Shown here one piece after another: positions 8,287 through 15,304 of a stretch of 50,285 nt of DNA. Each line of letters begins with the position of its first letter. Position 1 is the first letter of the stretch. Origin of the DNA: JAABTH01 sp964492615 (GTDB lineage: Bacteria; Bacillota; Dethiobacteria; DTU022); assembly GCA_964492615.1 (NCBI GenBank), contig CAZBKZ010000016.1, positions 1-50,285 on the forward strand, read 5' to 3'. The position numbers and the translations under genes were made by a program. The notes under the pieces were generated by a model. That model was not told where the DNA came from and searched no databases. It saw only the letters and a list, made by a program, of their open reading frames with translations.

Positions 8287-8476
8287 CTTGTTTTACCAGT
8301 CTCTATTATAAGGTTTGCCGTGTGTAGGGTCAAAGAAATTGGAATTTGTAAGGAAAAATTTCAATAATTTATTTTTTATTTCCCATATGGGGTTAAATAT
8401 GTTACAATAATCGGAAGAAGTTGCACATTAATAGGCAAATCTGATTCGGGGAGACAATTTTAAGGAGGTATTTGCG

Positions 8477-8935
8477 ATGAAGAAACTTTCGCTTTGTCTG
8501 GTAATAGTGCTGGTTGCCGTCCTGGTTTTAAGCGGTATAGCCGGCGCCCAGAGTTCCCCGGTACCGGTTGAGAGCGTTTCGCTCAGTCGTTCAACACTGG
8601 CTTTAACCGTCGGTGACTACGATTACCTGAGAGCGACAGTAAATCCCGCCAGTGCCACCAATCAAAATCTTTCTTGGGCTTCCAGTAATACCAACGTGGC
8701 CACTGTTGTAGCCACCACATCGACTGATGCCAGGGTAACAGCTGTTGCTCCCGGCACAGCGACGATAACGGTTACCACTGAAGATGGTAGTTTTACCGCT
8801 ACCTGCACGGTTACTGTTACCGCTGCATCTCCTACCGCAACACCTTCCACAGGCGGAGCAACCTTGCTGACTTACTTGCTTGCAGGAGGGCTGCTGATCG
8901 GTGGAGCGGCTGGAATAAGGTGGTTTGGCCGCTAG
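8477..8935 (+). CDS. Secreted Ig-like (Big_2) domain protein with C-terminal membrane anchor
   Basis: This 152-residue protein has a clear signal peptide (MKKLSLCLVIVLVAVLVLSG, cleavage near AGAQ-SS). A single bacterial Ig-like Big_2 domain follows (VESVSLSRSTLALTVGD, then WASSNTNVATV, then VTAVAPGTATITVTT; about residues 30-112). The tail is a Thr/Pro-rich spacer, PSTGG, a hydrophobic helix and a short basic end (RWFGR). The tail resembles a cell-wall sorting signal but lacks a true LPXTG. The ribosome site AAGGAGG sits about 8 nt before ATG. It is probably a small surface protein displayed close to the membrane. An LCP cell-wall ligase gene follows on the same strand. The stop codon is TAG. 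Confidence 0.75.
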   Translation: MKKLSLCLVIVLVAVLVLSGIAGAQSSPVPVESVSLSRSTLALTVGDYDYLRATVNPASATNQNLSWASSNTNVATVVATTSTDARVTAVAPGTATITVTTEDGSFTATCTVTVTAASPTATPSTGGATLLTYLLAGGLLIGGAAGIRWFGR

Positions 8936-8985
8936 CCGGCCGCAGAGGTTACCTGAGATTGCGTAATAACGATATTGATTATTTC

Positions 8986-9014
8986 AACGGGCACCCTGAA
9001 ACGGGTTGCCCGTT
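8986..9014 (+). other. Hairpin before the LCP gene
   Basis: The segments AACGGGCACCC and GGGTTGCCCGTT form an 11-bp stem with one bulge around TGAAAC, about 20 nt before the LCP start. No T-tract follows, so it is not a standard terminator. It could modulate expression between the two genes. Confidence 0.4.
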
Positions 9015-9033
9015 GCTCTATGCGGAGGTTTAA

Positions 9034-10065
9034 ATGAGCAGACGAAGAAGAAGCAGTAGTAGCAGGAGGTCCTTCGGTCGTAAAAAAAGATCTCCTGAAT
9101 CTGTATTCTGGACTGCTTTCATTATTATTTTGCTGCTGATCGGGACCGGATTTATCGCCTATAACTTTTTCCTCGGTCCGAATAGAACCGCCGCCCTCTA
9201 TAACAGCGATACAACTTCCGCCCAGGTAGAACCTTTAGAAGCAGAAATCCCGGAATGGGTACCAAAAGAACCGGTTACCCACACGAATATCCTTCTGCTC
9301 GGCTTGGATAACCACGGCATGTCCGACATTGTAATGATTGTATCTTATGATATGGAAAGCTATGTCAGTTCCCTGATATCAATCAAGAGGGATACTTTTG
9401 TGCCAAACCAGACCTGGGCCAAAAAAGAATCGGGTCAGGATCACCTGGCCTGGGCCAACAACCGCGGTATGGGTCACGATAACGATTATCATGCCGGGGC
9501 CCGCCTGGCTGCCTTCACGGTTGAAGATTTACTCGGCATTGATATTCACGCCTATGCCAGTATCTCTTTTGAAGGTTTTGTTGAGATGATCGATCTGATT
9601 GGCGGAGTAGAACTGGATGTTAACCCGGATTTTGCCCAGCTCACAAGCGGCGCGCTGCCAACCGGCTTGCAGAGGCTTAACGGCCAGCAGGCCCTGACTT
9701 ATTCGCGCCACCGCCAGAATCCGCGTATTCCCGAACCGGGTTCCGAAGACCAGGCTGCCGACCGGGTTATCCGTAACCAGCGCCTGCTGAAGGCGATGCT
9801 TGAGCAGGTTAAAACCCTAGAGAGCGAGGAAATTCTGGAGATCATCGAAGACCTTGAAGACAAGTTTTATACCAGCATGGATGACTGGACCATCCTCGAA
9901 CTGGCCAATATTCTTTATAACCAGGGGCTGGATGATATGCGCGCTTATATTTTACCCGGCCAGGGAGAGATGGTTTACCAGGAAAGGATTGACAACGAAA
10001 CATATTACTATTATCTTGATTTTACGGAAACTGATTTAATCTTACAGGAGCTGGGTCTTAAGTGA
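9034..10065 (+). CDS. LytR-CpsA-Psr (LCP) family cell-wall glycopolymer ligase
   Basis: LCP enzymes sit in the membrane and transfer undecaprenyl-linked anionic polymers or capsule to peptidoglycan outside the cell. This 343-residue protein has a basic cytoplasmic N-terminus, one membrane helix (about 25-45), and the LCP domain from about residue 85. Recognisable parts are NILLLGLDN, DIVMIVSYD, LISIKRDTFV, DLIGGVELDVN, and the family motif RLNGQQALTYSRHRQ followed by DRVIRNQRLLKAML. The conserved Arg/Asp residues that bind the polyprenyl phosphate appear present. The ribosome site GGAGG lies 5 nt before ATG. The next gene starts inside its stop codon. Confidence 0.92.
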   Translation: MSRRRRSSSSRRSFGRKKRSPESVFWTAFIIILLLIGTGFIAYNFFLGPNRTAALYNSDTTSAQVEPLEAEIPEWVPKEPVTHTNILLLGLDNHGMSDIVMIVSYDMESYVSSLISIKRDTFVPNQTWAKKESGQDHLAWANNRGMGHDNDYHAGARLAAFTVEDLLGIDIHAYASISFEGFVEMIDLIGGVELDVNPDFAQLTSGALPTGLQRLNGQQALTYSRHRQNPRIPEPGSEDQAADRVIRNQRLLKAMLEQVKTLESEEILEIIEDLEDKFYTSMDDWTILELANILYNQGLDDMRAYILPGQGEMVYQERIDNETYYYYLDFTETDLILQELGLK

Positions 10066-10622
10066 GGAAAAAAGTTTACCGCCGCCGCAGAAAAAAACCG
10101 CGCCTTAAAAAATGGCCTTTTATATTGGTCGCAGTTGTGCTGCTGCTTGCCGGAGGACTGACCCTATCGGTGGTGCTCGGTTTTAACCCCCTACTGGAAA
10201 GCAGGTTGAGGGCCCAGTTCGGTGATGCTTTCTTCAGTGATTTTGGCATTACCAGGCCAGTGGAGGCTGGCGGAGACCTGGAAAGTATTCTTAACAACTA
10301 CGAACCTGTCTTTGTCTCCCTGCAGGATGAGGCAATCAGCCGCCTTGATGATCTGATGGAACAGGGGCTTGAAGAGTACCGGCGCGAGGAGCGCAGGGGA
10401 ACGCTTGACCAGTTTTCACTTTCGAACAAATATATTCAGGCAGGCAGAATGCTGGAAAAGAATGTTGACCAGTTATTCTATGACCTGCTGGATAACATGA
10501 AGAGCGATTTAGCTGCAAACGGCTATTCTACCGATATTGCGGTCGACATTGAAGAACGCTATATTTCTGCGAAGGAAGCAAAAAAGAAAGAACTGTTTGA
10601 CCGTCTGCGCAACCACCTCTAA
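10062..10622 (+). CDS. Small single-pass membrane protein of unknown function
   Basis: I do not recognise this 186-residue protein. It begins with a very basic stretch (RKKVYRRRRKKPR), has one hydrophobic helix (WPFILVAVVLLLAGGLTLSVVL, about 19-40), and then a charged, mostly helical extracellular part of about 145 residues without cysteines. The GTG start overlaps the LCP stop codon (sequence AGTGA), so translation is coupled. The shared topology and coupling suggest a partner in the same envelope process, which is inference. Confidence 0.75.
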   Translation: MRKKVYRRRRKKPRLKKWPFILVAVVLLLAGGLTLSVVLGFNPLLESRLRAQFGDAFFSDFGITRPVEAGGDLESILNNYEPVFVSLQDEAISRLDDLMEQGLEEYRREERRGTLDQFSLSNKYIQAGRMLEKNVDQLFYDLLDNMKSDLAANGYSTDIAVDIEERYISAKEAKKKELFDRLRNHL

Positions 10623-10650
10623 GAACAACCCCCGGGAAAATTATTATTCT

Positions 10651-11799
10651 TTATTTAATAACCAGGTCAGCAACCAGGCGGGCGATGCTCAGCGCGCAGG
10701 TGAGACCGGGTGATTCAATACCGATCAGGTTAACCAAACCCGGCAAACCGCGCCCTGACTCTTCTTTGATCTCAAAATCGCGGAACGGCTGACCCGGACC
10801 TGATAACTTCGGACGGATTCCAGCCATTTCGGGTTCAGGATCACCCGGTTTAATAAAGGGGATGAAAGCAGTAACCGCCCTGTAGAATTCTTCTGAATGG
10901 GCCGGATCGACGCTGTATTCTTCTTGTTCCACGTAGAGGGCATTGGGACCAAGCCTGAGACGCCCGTCGAGCGTTTTGGTCAAATGGATACCCAGGCCGG
11001 TTAGTTCAAGCAGTGGCGGCGGGTAAATCAGCCTGCTGACCATACCGCACATGCTGTAGGGTAAACTGAAGTATTCACCCTTGCAGAGGTACTGTTTATA
11101 GCTCGCTTCTTCGAGATTGATTCCCGCCATGGAGGCTACCCGGTCGGCCTGAAGCCCGGCACAGTTAACCAGGTAATCGGTATCAAGCTGGTCACTGCTA
11201 CCGTCGGGAATGGTTAAGGAAAGGCGGTAGCCGTGAGGCAGTTTCTCAATAGATTCCAGGCAGTGGCAGTAGGCAGGCAGAACAGAATTCTGAAGGGCAA
11301 CCTGCTCCAGACAGGCCATCAGGCTGTGCGAATCAACCACCCCGGTCGATGGTGAATAAAGAGCGCTGACTGCCCTGATATTTGGCTCGAGCGCGCCCAG
11401 TTCCACGGCGGTAAGGAGCTCTAAATCATCTACCCCGTTGGCGGCGCCGGTTTCCTGCAGCCGATCGAGCGAATCTTCTTCAGCAGGGCTGCCGGCGACA
11501 ATTACCTTGCCGCAGCGAGTATAGTTAATTCCGTGGTCATCGCAAAAACGATAGAGCAAGGCTGACCCTTCCACACAGAGTCGCGCTTTAAGGCTGCCGG
11601 GGGGGTAATAAATACCACTGTGGATAACTTCACTGTTGCGGCTGGAAGTTTCAAGGCCGAACGTTTCGTTTTTCTCCACTAAAACAAGACCCAGGCCGGG
11701 ACGGCGGGAAGATATTTCCGCTGCCACGGCCAGACCGATTACCCCGGCCCCGATAATAACCACGTCTACCCTGTCTGTTTTATTTCTTTCACCCGGCAA
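10651..11799 (-). CDS. lhgO: L-2-hydroxyglutarate oxidase-like FAD oxidoreductase
   Basis: This 382-residue flavoprotein belongs to the DAO/GlpO fold. It has the FAD-binding motif VVIIGAGVIGLAVAAE near the N-terminus, then SSRNSEVIHSGIYYPPGSLKARLC, highly typical of L-2-hydroxyglutarate oxidase/dehydrogenase (LhgO/YgaF). The C-terminal FAD segment is LVNLIGIESPGLTCALSIA. The family oxidises L-2-hydroxyglutarate to 2-oxoglutarate; in an anaerobe the acceptor would be a quinone or another carrier. The TTG start has AGAGG 9 nt upstream. It is transcribed convergently with the small membrane protein gene. Substrate is inferred from family only. Confidence 0.85.
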   Translation of the reverse strand: MPGERNKTDRVDVVIIGAGVIGLAVAAEISSRRPGLGLVLVEKNETFGLETSSRNSEVIHSGIYYPPGSLKARLCVEGSALLYRFCDDHGINYTRCGKVIVAGSPAEEDSLDRLQETGAANGVDDLELLTAVELGALEPNIRAVSALYSPSTGVVDSHSLMACLEQVALQNSVLPAYCHCLESIEKLPHGYRLSLTIPDGSSDQLDTDYLVNCAGLQADRVASMAGINLEEASYKQYLCKGEYFSLPYSMCGMVSRLIYPPPLLELTGLGIHLTKTLDGRLRLGPNALYVEQEEYSVDPAHSEEFYRAVTAFIPFIKPGDPEPEMAGIRPKLSGPGQPFRDFEIKEESGRGLPGLVNLIGIESPGLTCALSIARLVADLVIK

Positions 11800-11891
11800 A
11801 GAATCTGTCCTCTTAGTATGTTTTTTCTCAGCAACTTGAAATTTGACTTATACCGTTCGAACCTGCAGTTCAGGTGCGGTTTAACCAGCTA

Positions 11892-14800
11892 TCAACCAAC
11901 GGCCTTTACAGCCTCGCGCAGGCGGATCAGCTTTTCAGCGGCGCCTTCGGGCGTTTGGTCGCAAACCGAAAGATATATTTTAACTTTCGGCTCGGTTCCC
12001 GAGGGACGCACGGCAAACCACGAACCATCATCAAGGGTATAATGCAGCACCGGTGAGCGCGGCAGTTCAAGAGCAAATTCCCGCCCATCGGCCAAGCTAC
12101 GGCCAACTCCACTGTCATAATCCTTTTTAACGGTTATCTGCTGCCCGGCAAAGGCAACAGGCAGGTTGTGGTAAGCAGCTACGTGACGATCTGCCTCGGA
12201 TATATCTTTTAGTTCAATAGTGAGCAGTTCTTCGGCAAAATACCCGTGCTTCTGCTGAATCTGTTCCAGAACATCAAGCAAAGTTTTCCCCTGCTCCTTG
12301 TAATAGGCGGTCATTTCAGCAATCATGTAGGAAGATATGGCTGCATCTTTATCGCGGACAAAAGTCCCGGTAAGGTAGCCGCAGCTTTCCTCGTAGCCAA
12401 AGATAAAGTCGGGGGTTCCTGCTTCATCATATTGCTCGATTTTTTCACCGATAAACTTAAACCCGGTCAGGGTTTCTTCAACCTGCAGGCCGTAGGAACG
12501 GGCAACCCGGCAGCCGAGGTCACCGGTTACGATAGTTTTGACCAGCACCGGGTTCTGCGGTAAAGCGTTCCTTGCGGCGAGGTTACTGCAGATGTATTCA
12601 ATCAGGAGCGCTCCCACCTGGTTACCGCTAAGGATCTGGTAGTTTCCGCTGTTGTCGCGCACAGCAGTGCCGACTCGATCGGCATCGGGGTCAGTGGCCA
12701 AAACAAGATCAGCATCAATGCGGCGGGCCAGTTTAAGAGCCAGATCAAGGGCAGCCGGATCTTCAGGGTTGGGCACCTTCACCGTACTGAAATCAGGGTC
12801 GGCCTGAAGCTGTTCGGAAACCAGGGATAATTCAAGGCAGTTCATTGACTCAAGAAGGGTCGGTATATGAACAGCGCCAGTCCCGTGAAGCGGGGTATAG
12901 GCGACTCTCAAACAGGTGTCCGGATTGTTGAGTGAAAGTGACCTCACCTGCTCCAGGTATACGTTATCGTAAGTGGGGTCGATTATTTCCAGCAGGCCGC
13001 GATTTTGGGCTTCCTCCCTGTCGGTTACTTTTACATCATGAAAGATATCGACCTGATTAATTTCCCTGATAATGTCGTCAACAAAGGGGCTAACTCCCTG
13101 CCCGCCGTCGGGGCCGTAGACCTTGTAGCCGTTATAACCGGGAGGATTATGGCTGGCGGTAATTACTATACCGGCGGCACAACCGAGCTGGCGAGTGGCA
13201 AAGGAAAGCAGTGGCGTAGGCCTGTTGCCGTCGAAAAGCAGCGCCCTTATACCATTGGCAGCAAGCACGAGCGCGGCGGCGAGGGCAAATTCTTCAGAAT
13301 GATGGCGGGTATCGTAAGCAATAGCAACCTTTTTAGAGCCGGCCCCGGTTTGCTTGTTCAGGTAGTTGGCCAGACCCTGGGTAGCGCGTTTAATCGTGTA
13401 ACAATTGATCCGGTTAATACCGGGGCCAATTAATCCGCGCATACCTCCGGTGCCGAAAGCAAGTTCATTGCCAAAATGACTCTCAATTGCTGCCGGATCG
13501 CTCTCCATAGCTTGTATCTCGCTGCGCATGGCCGGGTCAAGGTCGGGCTGGGTCAGCCAGAAATCAAAACGCTCCCTGGCGGTTATGTTTAGCCGGGTTG
13601 CAGTAATGTCAGGTATTTGTTGCCCGCCGGAAGAAAGATTGTTTACTGGCACAGGGGCATCTTCACTGCGCCCGTAGTCATCTTCATAACGGACGATATC
13701 GTCTTCACCGAGATAATCGCCGTTCTGTACCTCGATCAGCACCAGAGGTTCACTGCCTTTATTTTCCATGCGATGGCGGGCCTGGCGGGGGATATACGCA
13801 CTTTCACCCTTTTTCACGGCAATCTGACGGTCGTCAACTGTCACCAGGGCTTCCCCTTCCACCACTACCCAGTTTTCAGCGCGGCGTTTGTGACTTTGCA
13901 GGCTCAAACGGGCGCCGGGGTTGACATTTATTCTTTTAACCTGGTATGTATCACCCAATTCCAGGGTAGTATAGCTGCCCCAGGGACGGTAATTGGTCAG
14001 GTGTTCTTTCACTTCCCTGGCCTTCTCCTTCTTCAGCTGGTCGACTATTAACCTCACATCCTGCGCTTTACTGCGGTCGCAGACCAGGAGGGCATCGTCA
14101 GTATCGACAATAACTGTATCCCGGACACCAAGCGTACCGATCAGTCGCGAACCGGAATAAATCAGGCTCCCTTCAGTATCGAAGGAAATTACGCGTCCTT
14201 TTGAAAAATTAGCATACTGGTCGTGGTTAGCCACCTGGTAATATGATTCCCAGCTGCCAAGATCGCTCCAGCCAATTTCTGTTGGTATAACAGTTACTTT
14301 CTCCGCTCTTTCGAGGATACCGTAGTCAATCGATATTTTTTCCAGAGAACCGTAAACCTTTTCGAGTGTTTCGCTCTGGTTAAAATCTATAGTGTTCAGT
14401 AAACTATACATTTCAGGCAAGTGTTTGTGGTAGGCTTCCTTCAAAGCGCCAACCCTGAACACGAACATACCGCTGTTCCAAAGATATGAGGGGTCCTTTA
14501 TATATTGGCTGGCTTTTTCAAGATCAGGCTTTTCTACAAATTTATCAATCCGGCTGGTTTTATCGTTCAGCTTTTCACCACAGCGGATATAACCGTAGCC
14601 TGTTTCGGGGTAAGTTGGGCGAATACCGAAAGTAACCAGGCCATAAGTTTCGGCAGCCCTGCTGCCATCTTCTAAAAGGGTGCCAAACTGCTGCCAATCA
14701 GTGATTAAATGATCGGATGGCAAAACAGCCATCACTGCGCTGTCGCCCGCCTCACGGGCAATATACCAGGCGGCGATACCGATAGCCGGAGCAGTGTTGC

Positions 14801-15098
14801 GTGCCTCCGGCTCGGCCAACAAGCGAACCCCGCTGATTTTTTCAGTGTCAAGCTGGCGCTTAATTTCAACGGACTGGTCCCTGTGGGTAACCACAACAAT
14901 GCGGTCGCTTTTTTCCACCCCGGGTAAAACCCTGCGCACTGTATTGATAAATAAAGAGGTTTCGCTTTCCTTATCTTCTTCCGGACTATAAGAATCTGCG
15001 CTTTTCACCGGCAGGGTCAGGTATTGCTTCGGGTAAAGTTCCCGGCTGAGCGGCCAGAGCCTGGTTCCACTTCCACCGGCCAGTATAACTGCATACAT
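11892..15098 (-). CDS. Fused mannose-1-P guanylyltransferase/mannose-6-P isomerase and phosphohexomutase
   Basis: This single frame of about 1068 residues joins two enzymes. Residues 1 to about 470 are a type II ManC: nucleotidyltransferase loop GGSGTRLWPLSRELYPKQ at the start, FVEKPD near 186, and a cupin isomerase end (GARLSLQSHKRRAENWVVV, then YIPRQARHRMEN). After a short linker, about 500-1068 is an alpha-D-phosphohexomutase closest in style to PgcA. It has TASHNPPGYNGYKVYG (about 646, phosphoserine), metal loop DPDADRVG (about 803), sugar loop GYEESCGY (about 899) and RPSGTEPKVKIY (about 1032). Together they could run fructose-6-P to GDP-mannose. The start at 15098 has GGGAG 8 nt upstream. 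The frame continues to 15203 only through two REP repeats. No frameshift separates the halves. Confidence 0.9.
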   Translation of the reverse strand: MYAVILAGGSGTRLWPLSRELYPKQYLTLPVKSADSYSPEEDKESETSLFINTVRRVLPGVEKSDRIVVVTHRDQSVEIKRQLDTEKISGVRLLAEPEARNTAPAIGIAAWYIAREAGDSAVMAVLPSDHLITDWQQFGTLLEDGSRAAETYGLVTFGIRPTYPETGYGYIRCGEKLNDKTSRIDKFVEKPDLEKASQYIKDPSYLWNSGMFVFRVGALKEAYHKHLPEMYSLLNTIDFNQSETLEKVYGSLEKISIDYGILERAEKVTVIPTEIGWSDLGSWESYYQVANHDQYANFSKGRVISFDTEGSLIYSGSRLIGTLGVRDTVIVDTDDALLVCDRSKAQDVRLIVDQLKKEKAREVKEHLTNYRPWGSYTTLELGDTYQVKRINVNPGARLSLQSHKRRAENWVVVEGEALVTVDDRQIAVKKGESAYIPRQARHRMENKGSEPLVLIEVQNGDYLGEDDIVRYEDDYGRSEDAPVPVNNLSSGGQQIPDITATRLNITARERFDFWLTQPDLDPAMRSEIQAMESDPAAIESHFGNELAFGTGGMRGLIGPGINRINCYTIKRATQGLANYLNKQTGAGSKKVAIAYDTRHHSEEFALAAALVLAANGIRALLFDGNRPTPLLSFATRQLGCAAGIVITASHNPPGYNGYKVYGPDGGQGVSPFVDDIIREINQVDIFHDVKVTDREEAQNRGLLEIIDPTYDNVYLEQVRSLSLNNPDTCLRVAYTPLHGTGAVHIPTLLESMNCLELSLVSEQLQADPDFSTVKVPNPEDPAALDLALKLARRIDADLVLATDPDADRVGTAVRDNSGNYQILSGNQVGALLIEYICSNLAARNALPQNPVLVKTIVTGDLGCRVARSYGLQVEETLTGFKFIGEKIEQYDEAGTPDFIFGYEESCGYLTGTFVRDKDAAISSYMIAEMTAYYKEQGKTLLDVLEQIQQKHGYFAEELLTIELKDISEADRHVAAYHNLPVAFAGQQITVKKDYDSGVGRSLADGREFALELPRSPVLHYTLDDGSWFAVRPSGTEPKVKIYLSVCDQTPEGAAEKLIRLREAVKAVG

Positions 15099-15116
15099 AA
15101 TCATCACTCCCACAAT

Positions 15117-15145
15117 ATAAGACAGGGGACGGTTCTCTGTCTTAT
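15117..15145 (+). repeat. REP-like palindrome, orientation A
   Basis: This is the first unit of the A-A-B triad at 15117, 15159 and 15275, just upstream of the ManC fusion start. In the minus-strand frame it encodes the artefactual peptide TENRPLSY. Confidence 0.9.
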
Positions 15146-15158
15146 CATTTTCTTTTCC

Positions 15159-15187
15159 ATAAGACAGGGGACGGTTCTCTGTCTCAT
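15159..15187 (+). repeat. REP-like palindrome, orientation A
   Basis: This second unit of the triad has the variant right arm CTGTCTCA. It starts 42 nt after the first copy. Confidence 0.9.
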
Positions 15188-15274
15188 CGTTTCCGTCAAG
15201 CAAATTCTGGGCTGGTCAGACTTAAACCTAACAAAATAATAACCATATAATAAGGGCTGCGTTGCAATTTAACA

Positions 15275-15303
15275 ATAAGACAGAGAACCGTCCCCTGTCT
15301 TAT
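15275..15303 (-). repeat. REP-like palindrome, orientation B
   Basis: This third, inverted unit of the triad ends 1 nt from the TAA stop of the downstream glycosyltransferase gene. Confidence 0.9.
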
Positions 15304-15304
15304 T

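Larger units (their letters stand above)
8091..8476. other. Intergenic region with two REP-like repeats
   Basis: This 386-nt stretch separates the divergent ABC-F and Ig-like genes. It holds two orientation-B repeats and an AT-rich segment (about 8340-8430) that presumably carries the promoter of the downstream gene. I found no clean -35/-10 pair and no small gene. Confidence 0.5.

Noticed and set aside
12246..14051. Plus-strand ORFs of 90-150 residues inside the ManC fusion and similar ones elsewhere
   Set aside because: They lie antisense to well-supported genes, lack ribosome sites and have no recognisable domains.
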